From Acidobacteriaceae bacterium (GTDB lineage: Bacteria > Acidobacteriota > Terriglobia > Terriglobales > Acidobacteriaceae), in the NCBI GenBank assembly GCA_030040115.1, contig JASHUH010000324.1, forward strand, positions 1 through 5,512: a DNA stretch of 5,512 bases, read 5' to 3'. The number at the start of each line of letters is the position of its first letter. Positions within the stretch are counted from its first letter, which is position 1. Made by a program: the position numbers and the translations under genes. Below the pieces are notes generated by a model. It saw only the letters and a program-made list of their open reading frames with translations, ran no database searches and was not told where the DNA came from. Positions 1 through 4,632 of this stretch are shown one piece after another.

Positions 1-314
1 GACTGGCGCCCGCCGGCGCTCAAGAGCGAGATGCGTGCGGGCTGCTCGGCGGCAATTGGCCTCACCCGCCAAGAACCGGCCGTCTTGCGCCAATTACAGC
101 GGCTATCCAATTCCCGTAAAGTTTTGAGGGACGTGCCAGGTGGCGTTTTCTTGGGAGAAAACGCCACTCAACCTCCGAGGCTCTGCTCTACGCCAATTGG
201 AGAATCGCTATAGCCCAAATCTCAAAGGCTGCGCGCGGGTGAGTGTCTTGATGGTTCCATTGGGCGGCCACGGAGAGGCGCTATTCTGGATTCGGTTTTG
301 GGGGTCGATGCGGA
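1..314. other. Left-edge stretch with no recognisable gene
   Basis: I recognise no protein in this stretch. Frame 1 is open from the left edge to a TAG ending at 213 and could be the last 70 codons of a gene that begins outside the window. Its translation (containing TRQEPAVLRQLQRL) matches no family I know, and the other forward frames close near 120-130. The stretch carries a perfect 11-bp hairpin (140-167), listed separately. It also contains several AATTGG/CCAATT words: CAATTGGC near 54, GCGCCAATTA near 90, CCAATTGG near 195. A loosely similar block, CGCCAATT followed by CTAT some ten bases later, occurs twice (from about 91 and 193), which suggests a decayed intergenic repeat. That reading is weak. 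Confidence 0.4.
140..167. repeat. Perfect 11-bp inverted repeat (hairpin)
   Basis: GTGGCGTTTTC (140-150) is exactly complementary to GAAAACGCCAC (157-167) across a 6-nt loop. Either strand could form the stem in RNA. No run of T follows on either side, so a classical intrinsic terminator is not supported. A structured intergenic repeat, or the terminator of a gene left of the window, remains possible. Confidence 0.6.
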
Positions 315-578
315 GTGCATTCGGACGAAGAGCGGAAACAACGGCGGCGATTGAGCCGTGCCAAGGCGAAGGTGAAACAGTTTGAAGCGCGAGCAAGGCG
401 TGCGGAGTTGCGGGCTGCGTACTGGCGACGGCGGGTAGCCGATCTCCAGTTTGAGCGCAGCGCGGCCTATCAGGCGCACCTGTGGCCGGTGGCCGGGGGT
501 GCGGAGGCGGGTGCGCACCAGTCGCGCGCCGCATCGCCGGCGGGGAACGCCAAGTTTGCGAATCGCAGGCCGGACTAA
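315..578 (+). CDS. Doubtful small Arg/Ala-rich coiled-coil protein
   Basis: I do not recognise this 87-residue frame. It starts at a GTG with no clear Shine-Dalgarno; the frame is open upstream to a TGA at 249-251, but I see no better start there. Residues 4-45 are dense in R, K, E and A with a heptad-like pattern (EERKQRRRLSRAKAKVKQFE is typical), which would form a charged helix or coiled coil. The tail from about residue 58 is Gly/Ala/Ser-rich and looks disordered. About three quarters of its third codon positions are G or C, which fits coding sequence but is weak evidence in a GC-rich genome. It ends 6 bases before the convergent stop of the cupin gene, a tight spacing that slightly favours a real gene. 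It could equally be chance in GC-rich intergenic DNA. Confidence 0.25.
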   Translation: MHSDEERKQRRRLSRAKAKVKQFEARARRAELRAAYWRRRVADLQFERSAAYQAHLWPVAGGAEAGAHQSRAASPAGNAKFANRRPD

Positions 579-585
579 GGCCGGC
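569..585. terminator. Weak hairpin between convergent gene ends
   Basis: GCCGG (569-573) pairs with CCGGC (581-585) across a 7-nt loop, exactly where the cupin gene and the doubtful frame at 315-578 converge. A short GC-rich stem here could work for both directions. There is no following T-run on either strand, so this is only a candidate. Confidence 0.22.
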
Positions 586-1076
586 TATTCGGCTGTTTCC
601 TGTTGCTTGAGGATGAAATAGGCAATCGTTTTATCGCCCGAAAGCAGCATCTGGTGAGGAGTGCCGGCGGGGATGTAGACCACCTCGCCGGCGCGCAACT
701 CCTGGCTCGCGCCGCCTTCGATGGAGTCGCCCCGGGTTTCTCCAGGTCCGATGGTGCGCGCTCCGCAGACTGCGCCGCCGGTAACCAGCGTGGCTGCGCC
801 GGCCAGGATGATGAAAAGGTCGGCGAACTTCTCGTGTATTTCCGCCTCGCCGCTGCGGCTGCGGAAGCAAAGCATGGCGGCGTGCTGGGGGTATTCGCGG
901 AGGGTCTCGCTGGCCGAGCCGTCACTGAGTCGTGCGAGTTTGCGGAGATAGGCGGCGCGCTCCAGCAGGACGGCCGACGTCCAGTGATCGACGGAATTGC
1001 GCGCGGGGCGGGCCCGGGGTGGCGTAATCTCCTCGCCTGCAATGCCCTTGAAAATTTCCGCGGAAATCTTATCCAT
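585..1076 (-). CDS. Small single-domain cupin protein
   Basis: This encodes a 163-residue cytoplasmic protein with no signal peptide. Residues 75-157 form a conserved cupin barrel. The second cupin motif is clear: GEVVYIPAGTPHQMLL (130-145) with the final metal-ligand His at 141. The first motif is eroded: where most cupins have HxH...E, this one has EIHEKFAD (79-86), keeping one His (81) and replacing the Glu by Asp86. It may bind metal weakly, use a different ligand set, or be a non-catalytic sensor, so no reaction can be assigned. The N-terminal 74 residues are helical and outside the barrel. The ATG at 1076 was chosen because AGGAAAGGA lies 7 nt upstream and the family-like sequence starts MDKISAEIF; an in-frame upstream extension from 1205 lies inside the UDG gene and has no such support. 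Its first 8 bases overlap the end of the UDG gene, so the two are probably translationally coupled. Confidence 0.82.
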   Translation of the reverse strand: MDKISAEIFKGIAGEEITPPRARPARNSVDHWTSAVLLERAAYLRKLARLSDGSASETLREYPQHAAMLCFRSRSGEAEIHEKFADLFIILAGAATLVTGGAVCGARTIGPGETRGDSIEGGASQELRAGEVVYIPAGTPHQMLLSGDKTIAYFILKQQETAE

Positions 1077-1866
1077 TCTCGATTCCTTTCCTGTTGTTCT
1101 TTTGTGCGGCTCCGGCCGCATTGCTTCTACGGGTCCTGGCCTGGGGCTTGCCCGCTGTCGATGCGGGCATCTCCGCCAGTTCGCGGGCGCGGCGGAAAAC
1201 CGCAAGGAGCATGGGCCGGGTGAGCTTGCCGGTAAGGGTGTTTTGCAGAGACGGATGATAGCTGGCGATGACCTTCAAGCCGTCGGGAAGGGTGTACTCG
1301 GCTCCGTGGGCAAAGATGTAGCTGCCGCGCAAGGGCAGCCGGGCGCCATTGGCGCTGCGCTGCGCGTAGGCGAGAAGTCCGCCGAAGGCGATGCGGCCCA
1401 GGCAGACCACCACGCGAAGGCGGGCGAGGAGCCGCATTTCGCGGTCGAGCCAGGCAGCGCAATTGCGCAGCTCATCCGGCTTGGGCTTATTGTCCGGTGG
1501 GGCGCAACGAACCACGGCGCTGATCCACAAGTCGGTGAGCTTCATGCCGTCATTGCGGGAGACAGCGTGCGGTTGGGAGGCAAATCCGGCCTCGTAAAGC
1601 ACCGGGTAGAGAAAATCGCCGGAGCCATCGCCCGTGAAGGGACGGCCAGTGCGATTGGAGCCGTGCGCGCCGGGGGCAAGACCAAGGGCGAGAACGCGCG
1701 CCCGTGGATCGCCGAATGAGGGCACGGGCCGGGCCCAGTAGTCCCAATCGGCGTAGGCGCGGCGGCGGACGCGCCCCACCTGGGTGCAGTGGGCGCGCAG
1801 GCGCGGGCATAGATTGCAGGCGACAATGCGATGGTTCAGCACCTCCAGTGGATGCGCGAGGGCCAT
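1069..1866 (-). CDS. Type-5 (UDGb) uracil-DNA glycosylase
   Basis: This 265-residue enzyme cuts the N-glycosidic bond of uracil in DNA and starts base excision repair; several family 5 members also remove hypoxanthine or xanthine. The family signature GLAPGAHGSNRTGRPF is at residues 62-77, followed by TGD with Asp80, the position of the proposed general base in this family. The second active-site motif is SYHPSLQNTLTG (202-213) with His204 and Asn209. Four cysteines, C17 and C20 (CNLCPRL) plus C121 and C136, have the spacing of the family's 4Fe-4S cluster ligands; Cys155 is extra. Residues 236-265 are a basic, low-complexity tail (Lys, Arg, Ala, Asn) beyond the usual fold. The ATG at 1866 fits the family N-terminus but has no Shine-Dalgarno; TAAAAT ends 6 nt upstream, so the mRNA may be leaderless. 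The stop overlaps the cupin start by 8 bases (ATGGATAA). Type-4 UDGa is the alternative but is excluded by the HG(S)NRTGRPF motif. Confidence 0.93.
   Translation of the reverse strand: MALAHPLEVLNHRIVACNLCPRLRAHCTQVGRVRRRAYADWDYWARPVPSFGDPRARVLALGLAPGAHGSNRTGRPFTGDGSGDFLYPVLYEAGFASQPHAVSRNDGMKLTDLWISAVVRCAPPDNKPKPDELRNCAAWLDREMRLLARLRVVVCLGRIAFGGLLAYAQRSANGARLPLRGSYIFAHGAEYTLPDGLKVIASYHPSLQNTLTGKLTRPMLLAVFRRARELAEMPASTAGKPQARTRRSNAAGAAQKNNRKGIENG
1084..1092 (-). promoter_or_regulatory. Ribosome binding site of the cupin gene
   Basis: On the minus strand AGGAAAGGA lies 7 nt before the ATG at 1076. It is embedded in the last codons of the UDG gene and decides the cupin start in favour of 1076 over the longer frame beginning at 1205. 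Confidence 0.65.
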
Positions 1867-1872
1867 GAAGGA

Positions 1873-1878
1873 ATTTTA
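1873..1878 (-). promoter_or_regulatory. Candidate -10 box for a leaderless UDG transcript
   Basis: Read on the minus strand, TAAAAT (five of six matches to TATAAT) is separated from the ATG at 1866 by 6 nt (TCCTTC). A start seven bases after the box would fall on the A of the ATG. No Shine-Dalgarno precedes this ATG, which fits leaderless initiation. I see no convincing -35 element, which is common for leaderless TANNNT promoters. Confidence 0.4.
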
Positions 1879-1966
1879 CGGCGATCGGCTTGTTGCGCGG
1901 CGCTTGGGGCGCACGGTTTGATCGGGCAACACTCTCGACCAACTCTGCGCGCATCGCCGCCATGTG

Positions 1967-1979
1967 GCACACTGTGTGC
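1967..1979. promoter_or_regulatory. Perfect 6-bp palindrome, possible operator
   Basis: GCACAC T GTGTGC is a perfect inverted repeat around a central T. It ends 2 bases before the Shine-Dalgarno of the DJ-1/PfpI gene and lies in the divergent intergenic region (1867-1993). The position suits a repressor site or an RNA hairpin that limits ribosome access. No second copy was seen in the window, and binding by any regulator is inference. Confidence 0.35.
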
Positions 1980-1981
1980 GG

Positions 1982-1989
1982 AGGAAAGG
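1982..1989 (+). promoter_or_regulatory. Ribosome binding site of the DJ-1/PfpI gene
   Basis: AGGAAAGG sits 4 nt before the ATG at 1994. This favours the 1994 start over the in-frame GTG at 1964, which has no such site and would add ten residues unlike the family N-terminus. Confidence 0.65.
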
Positions 1990-1993
1990 CAAA

Positions 1994-2572
1994 ATGAAAT
2001 CCGCGAAGTTGCTGTTGCTGGCTGGCGATTATGTTGAGGATTACGAAATCATGGTTCCGTTCCAGGCGCTGCAGATGGTGGGGCACACAGTCGATGCGGT
2101 GTGCCCCGGGAAAACCAAGGGCGAGCAGATCCGCACCGCGATTCATGATTTTGAGGGCGACCAGACTTACAGCGAGAAGCGCGGGCACAACTTCACACTG
2201 AACGCGACTTTTGACGAAATCGATCCGGCGGAATACGACGGCGTGGTGATCCCCGGCGGCCGCGCGCCGGAATATCTGCGTTTGAATGCGCGGGTTCTGG
2301 AGATGGTGCGCCATTTTGCCGACACCGACAAACCGATCGCGGCGCTGTGCCATGGGGCGCAACTGCTGTCGGCGGCAGGGGTGGTGAAAGGGCGTCGGCT
2401 GAATTGCTATCCAGCCTGCGCGCCGGAGGTCGAGGCGGCGGGCGGCATTTTCGAGCTGGTGGATTTTGCCGAAGCCGTCGTGGACGGCAAGCTGGTGACC
2501 GGCCCGGCGTGGACGGCGCATCCGGTCTGGCTGGCGCGTTTTCTCGAAGTGCTGAACACGCACTTAGGCTGA
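1994..2572 (+). CDS. DJ-1/PfpI family protein
   Basis: This is a 192-residue single-domain cytoplasmic protein of the class I glutamine amidotransferase-like superfamily. Members include PfpI protease, YhbO/YajL and plant DJ-1 proteins, with reported peptidase, glyoxalase, chaperone and (disputed) protein or nucleotide deglycase activities. The nucleophile elbow is ALCHG (117-121) with Cys119 and His120. The conserved acidic residue is Glu15 in VEDYEI (14-19), and [12 protein letters not shown] (87-98) closely matches the PfpI segment PGGRAPE. The length agrees with the longer DJ-1/PfpI subgroup, which carries an insertion after the second strand (here residues 38-72, containing [14 protein letters not shown]). 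Three further cysteines (37, 138, 142) are present. The guanine deaminase gene follows on the same strand after 85 bases, so co-transcription is possible. Which of the family activities applies cannot be read from sequence. Confidence 0.93.
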   Translation: MKSAKLLLLAGDYVEDYEIMVPFQALQMVGHTVDAVCPGKTKGEQIRTAIHDFEGDQTYSEKRGHNFTLNATFDEIDPAEYDGVVIPGGRAPEYLRLNARVLEMVRHFADTDKPIAALCHGAQLLSAAGVVKGRRLNCYPACAPEVEAAGGIFELVDFAEAVVDGKLVTGPAWTAHPVWLARFLEVLNTHLG

Positions 2573-2602
2573 TCGGGTCCCGACCATGGCGTGGCGGAAA
2601 TC

Positions 2603-2615
2603 GGCTCAGAGAGCC
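2603..2615 (+). repeat. Short hairpin between DJ-1/PfpI and guanine deaminase genes
   Basis: GGCTC (2603-2607) pairs with GAGCC (2611-2615) across AGA. It lies in the 85-bp gap ahead of the guanine deaminase start. No T-run follows, so it does not look like a terminator, and read-through from the DJ-1/PfpI gene is plausible. Confidence 0.25.
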
Positions 2616-2642
2616 CTGAACGACGACAGGCCCTTGAGCCGG

Positions 2643-2649
2643 GAAGGAA
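2643..2649 (+). promoter_or_regulatory. Ribosome binding site of guanine deaminase
   Basis: GAAGGAA lies about 8-9 nt before the ATG at 2658. It supports this start over the in-frame ATG at 2586, which has no Shine-Dalgarno and would add 24 residues absent from the family. Confidence 0.55.
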
Positions 2650-2657
2650 CGTCCTTT

Positions 2658-3137
2658 ATGGCCAGCTCAGGGAACCCGGAGTTTTTGCGCCGCGCCATCG
2701 CCCTGGCAACGGCGAACGTGACCAGTGGCGTGGGCGGGCCGTTTGGGGCAGTGATTGTCCGCGCGGGGCAGATTGTGGGTGAAGGCGTGAACACGGTCAC
2801 TGCTTGCAACGACCCCACCGCTCACGGGGAAATCAACGCCATGCGCGCGGCTGCCAAGGCGCTAGGAACGTTTACCCTGGCGGGATGCGCACTCTACACC
2901 AGTTGCGAGCCCTGCCCGATGTGTCTGGCGGCCGCCTATTGGGCCCGCCTGGACGCAATTTACTACGGCGCGTGCGCGGAGGATGCAGCCCGGGCAGGCT
3001 TCGACGACGCCTTCCTTTGCCGCGAGTTGCGCAAGCGTTCTGAGGCCCGAACCCTGTCCGCAACGCAGATGTTGCGGGATGAGGCGTGGGTGAGTCTGGC
3101 AACCTGGATTGCGTCTCCCTCGAAGATCGAATACTGA
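2658..3137 (+). CDS. guaD: Guanine deaminase, GuaD-type (cytidine deaminase fold)
   Basis: This encodes a 159-residue zinc enzyme, close to the 156 residues of Bacillus GuaD. It probably hydrolyses guanine to xanthine and ammonia in purine salvage and nitrogen recovery. The zinc and catalytic motifs are PTAHGE (53-58), with His56 as ligand and Glu58 as proton shuttle, and SCEPCPMC (82-89), with Cys86 and Cys89 as ligands. Asn45 (GEGVN) corresponds to a substrate-contact position. Features that separate guanine deaminases from tRNA adenosine deaminases (TadA) are present: AAEAGFDD-like AARAGFDD (110-117), and a C-terminus ending KIEY, like the KEY end of Bacillus GuaD. GuaD proteins exchange this C-terminal segment between the two subunits. 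TadA or a broader nucleoside deaminase is the main alternative. The gene follows the DJ-1/PfpI gene by 85 bases and may be read with it. Confidence 0.9.
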   Translation: MASSGNPEFLRRAIALATANVTSGVGGPFGAVIVRAGQIVGEGVNTVTACNDPTAHGEINAMRAAAKALGTFTLAGCALYTSCEPCPMCLAAAYWARLDAIYYGACAEDAARAGFDDAFLCRELRKRSEARTLSATQMLRDEAWVSLATWIASPSKIEY

Positions 3138-3146
3138 GCCGAAACC

Positions 3147-3172
3147 GGAATAGGAATGAGGAATAGGAATGA
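3147..3172 (+). repeat. Two exact tandem copies of a 13-bp unit
   Basis: GGAATAGGAATGA occurs at 3147-3159 and again at 3160-3172, starting 9 bases after the guanine deaminase stop. Each unit itself contains GGAAT twice. The purine-rich stretch is unlike the surrounding sequence. It may be a short variable-number repeat or a decayed larger array. Confidence 0.85.
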
Positions 3173-3190
3173 GTTGTTGGACCAAGTGAA

Positions 3191-3204
3191 CGCACGCGAG
3201 TGCG
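3191..3204 (+). terminator. Weak hairpin downstream of guanine deaminase
   Basis: CGCAC (3191-3195) pairs with GTGCG (3200-3204) around a GCGA loop, a stable GNRA-type tetraloop. It lies 54 bases past the guanine deaminase stop. The following sequence (GTCGGCC) has no T-run, so it is at best a weak or factor-assisted terminator or a 3' end stabiliser. Confidence 0.25.
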
Positions 3205-3306
3205 GTCGGCCGGGCTGAGTCGGACAGCGACGACCTTGACCGCTGGGTTTACGCCGAAGATTCTCCGTCCAGGCTCCCGGCGGCGATCACTCCTTGAGAG
3301 GAAAGC

Positions 3307-3342
3307 GGCGGGTCCGGTATCCTTAGAGAGAGACGGCCCGCC
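3307..3342 (+). promoter_or_regulatory. Leader hairpin upstream of the DUF2934 gene
   Basis: GGCGGG (3307-3312) pairs with CCCGCC (3337-3342), and CCG (3314-3316) continues the stem with CGG (3334-3336) after a single bulged T. This makes 9 base pairs around a 17-nt purine-rich loop. The stem ends 17 bases before the Shine-Dalgarno at 3360. It could be part of the 5' leader or a terminator for the preceding transcript, although no T-run follows. Confidence 0.35.
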
Positions 3343-3359
3343 AATGGGCCCCCAACCCA

Positions 3360-3364
3360 GGAGG
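3360..3364 (+). promoter_or_regulatory. Ribosome binding site of the DUF2934 gene
   Basis: AGGAG (part of CCAGGAGGAT) ends 8 nt before the ATG at 3373. It is the strongest Shine-Dalgarno in the window and supports this short frame as a real, well-translated gene. Confidence 0.7.
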
Positions 3365-3372
3365 ATTTTGAA

Positions 3373-3594
3373 ATGCAAGAGACCGTCAAGAAAACCACTA
3401 CGCAATCCAAGCCGCGCAAGGCGGCCGCTAAGAAGGGCTCCGCCACCAACGTGCAAACCATGCCGTCGGTTCCGAGCCACGATCAAGTCGCGGAACTGGC
3501 GCGCCGCTACTGGGCAGAGCGCGGATACCAGGACGGACATTCCGAGGAGGATTGGTTCCGGGCCGAGCAAGAGCTTCGCGCCAAGGCTTCCTGA
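3373..3594 (+). CDS. Small DUF2934 protein with Lys-rich N-terminal tail
   Basis: This is a 73-residue protein of unknown function. Residues 36-70 match the DUF2934 pattern: HDQVAELARRYWAERGYQDG followed by EEDW and AEQELR, i.e. a helix, a Gly turn, then a second helix with the conserved Trp61 and AE.EL. The first 24 residues are a disordered tail of Lys, Thr, Ala and Arg (PRKAAAKKG), reminiscent of histone H1-like tails, so nucleic acid binding is possible but unproven. There is no signal peptide or membrane segment. The start is fixed by a strong Shine-Dalgarno. DUF2934 proteins are short and abundant in Acidobacteriota and some Proteobacteria, which is the main taxonomic hint in this window. 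It appears to be a single-gene unit with its own leader. Confidence 0.88.
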   Translation: MQETVKKTTTQSKPRKAAAKKGSATNVQTMPSVPSHDQVAELARRYWAERGYQDGHSEEDWFRAEQELRAKAS

Positions 3595-3835
3595 GGACGA
3601 CGCCGTATATTACCTGCAAATCTCGCCTTCTTTCGTTTTTGTTGACCCAGAAGAGTTCTGGCCGAAGCCAGGGCAGCAGGGGCGGTGCGCCCGGCCCATA
3701 CACAACAACCTCGGAGCGGAACCCTTCGGGGCGGCCATATTAGCTCCAGAACGTGAACCCAGCGGCGTCAGCGTGAGCGGGAATATTCGGGAACGGGCGC
3801 GTCAGGCGGCGTCACTTGACCTTCACAAAAGCGAT

Positions 3836-3857
3836 CAGTCGGGATTGCTCCCGGCTG
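3836..3857 (-). terminator. Candidate rpsT terminator (distal hairpin)
   Basis: On the minus strand CAGCCGGGA pairs with TCCCGACTG (one C/A mismatch) around GCAA, a GNRA tetraloop. It is followed by ATCGCTTTTGTG, which includes a short T-run. It lies about 72 bases past the rpsT stop and has the best terminator shape in this gap. The T-run starts 5 nt after the stem, which weakens the call. Confidence 0.4.
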
Positions 3858-3885
3858 TTGAACTGACCCAATTTCAATCGCCTAG

Positions 3886-3922
3886 GGTCCGTTCCGGCGG
3901 AGATCCATGACGGGAACGGGCC
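3886..3922 (-). terminator. Candidate rpsT terminator (proximal hairpin)
   Basis: GGTCCGTTCC (3886-3895) faces GGAACGGGCC (3913-3922): nine Watson-Crick pairs and one G/T position around a 17-nt loop. It starts 7 bases past the rpsT stop. No T-run follows on the minus strand, so it may stabilise the mRNA 3' end rather than terminate transcription. Confidence 0.35.
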
Positions 3923-3928
3923 GAACCG

Positions 3929-4201
3929 CTACGCTTTCGCCGTCAGCGCCTTCAAGCGCGCATTGAGGCGGCTCTTGTACCGCGACGCCGTGTTGCCATG
4001 CAAAACACCCTTTTGGACGCTTTTGTCGAGGGTGGAAATGGTTTGGCGGTACTGCGCTTGGGCGGCGTTCAGGTCGCCTTTGGCGAGAGCCTCGCGCAAC
4101 GCGCGGAGGCTGCTGCGCACCCGGCTGCGGTTGGCGCGGTTGAATTCAGTGCGTCTTTCGGTCTGGCGGGCGCGCTTGAGCGCCGAAACATGGTTTGCCA
4201 T
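3929..4201 (-). CDS. rpsT: 30S ribosomal protein bS20
   Basis: This 90-residue, strongly basic, all-helical protein binds 16S rRNA early in 30S subunit assembly. It begins [17 protein letters not shown], the standard bS20 N-terminus, with the [13 protein letters not shown] segment at residues 22-34. The C-terminal half carries [20 protein letters not shown] (58-77), matching the conserved K-G-x-x-H-x-N-x-A-x-R-x-x-S/K-R-L pattern, followed by RLNARLKAL. Its length is normal (85-90). The start is preceded by AAGGA 6 nt upstream. A small hairpin lies just before the ribosome binding site. The gene is monocistronic and divergent from phoH, with about 500 bp between them. Confidence 0.97.
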   Translation of the reverse strand: MANHVSALKRARQTERRTEFNRANRSRVRSSLRALREALAKGDLNAAQAQYRQTISTLDKSVQKGVLHGNTASRYKSRLNARLKALTAKA

Positions 4202-4219
4202 CGCTCTTCCTTAACCTTG

Positions 4220-4234
4220 CCCTGATTTTCAGGG
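4220..4234 (-). promoter_or_regulatory. Hairpin in the rpsT leader
   Basis: CCCTGA pairs perfectly with TCAGGG around AAA on the minus strand. The stem ends 7 nt before the AAGGA ribosome binding site of rpsT. bS20 represses its own translation in Escherichia coli, so a leader structure next to the ribosome binding site is a reasonable candidate for such control. The hairpin is short and its role is inference. Confidence 0.4.
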
Positions 4235-4266
4235 AGAATGACGCGGTCCGGTATGCAACAAAACGC

Positions 4267-4301
4267 CGCATCCTACGCAAGCTCTCAGTCTACGGGATGC
4301 G
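4267..4301. repeat. 7-bp inverted repeat upstream of rpsT
   Basis: CGCATCC (4267-4273) is complementary to GGATGCG (4295-4301) across 21 bases. It lies 66-100 bases upstream of the rpsT start, where an operator or an extended leader structure could be. TACG follows the left arm directly and precedes the right arm directly. Confidence 0.4.
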
Positions 4302-4626
4302 AGGCCGGGGGGTCAATCGGCGAGCGCGCCAAGCGCGAGGCGGGGTGATTGCGGAACGGGGGTATCCGCCAAGGCGCCGGATTCATCAAACTACTACGAC
4401 GGCCGGATTGACGGGCCGCACGGGTCGCGCTACTCTCTAGACCAGATACCGGCTTTGGTAGCCATCACCAACCCGCTCTTCCCAGAGGCAGCTTCAAGCC
4501 ACTGCTGTGGAGTGCGGCCGGGGGCCGGGAACCCTTCTCAGTCGATTGCCGTTTGGCCGCGTGCAACGCGTCAAGCCCGGCTGGTCCCTCCCTTCGCGAT
4601 GAGATCCATCTCGCTCGCCGATAAGT

Positions 4627-4632
4627 TATATG
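4627..4632 (+). promoter_or_regulatory. Candidate -10 region for phoH
   Basis: TATATG lies in the AT-rich island GATAAGTTATATGTATCC (from 4620), which stands out in GC-rich surroundings. No good -35 box is found 16-18 bases upstream. Transcription from here would start at about 4639-4641 and give a leader of about 70 nt. TTGACT (4672-4677) is an alternative -35, but only AGGACT is present at -10 distance. Confidence 0.35.

Larger units (their letters stand above)
3595..3928. other. Convergent intergenic region, no gene recognised
   Basis: The region lies between the ends of the DUF2934 gene and rpsT. No frame here has a start with ribosome binding site or a recognisable product. A pyrimidine-rich stretch (about 3626-3642) follows the DUF2934 stop but has no stem before it. 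CTGGC-CGAA-GCCAG (about 3659-3672) is a short hairpin. The word GCGTCA occurs three times (3765-3770, 3799-3804, 3809-3814), two of them inside the 9-mer GCGGCGTCA. Two hairpins nearer rpsT are listed as candidate terminators. Confidence 0.5.

Noticed and set aside
603..1719. Long plus-strand open frames opposite the cupin and UDG genes (603-1223 and 997-1719)
   Set aside because: They are mirror frames of GC-rich genes with clear motifs on the minus strand; their translations are Gly/Ala-rich and match no family.
1550..2563. 337-codon open frame on the minus strand, antisense to the DJ-1/PfpI gene
   Set aside because: It covers a gene with clear family motifs on the plus strand, is His/Arg/Pro-rich with no recognisable domain, and runs into the UDG gene in a different frame.
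2586..2657. N-terminal extension of guanine deaminase from the ATG at 2586
   Set aside because: It has no Shine-Dalgarno, adds 24 residues not seen in the family, and the ATG at 2658 has GAAGGAA at good spacing.
2872..3570. 232-codon minus-strand open frame across the guaD end and DUF2934 gene
   Set aside because: It is antisense to two supported genes and has no recognisable motif or start signal.
3200..3910. 236-codon plus-strand open frame spanning the DUF2934 gene
   Set aside because: It overlaps the DUF2934 gene in another frame, has no ribosome binding site, and is Arg/Pro/Ser-rich without a domain. The DUF2934 frame has both a strong Shine-Dalgarno and family similarity.
4495..4535. 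Cobalamin riboswitch-like words (GCCACTG followed by GGGAA) upstream of phoH
   Set aside because: There is no B12 box, no upstream GGTG-type core, and phoH is not a cobalamin-related gene; the words are too short to be significant.
4300..4600. Possible tRNA in the rpsT-phoH gap
   Set aside because: No GGTTCRA T-arm, no matching acceptor stem and no anticodon arm on either strand.
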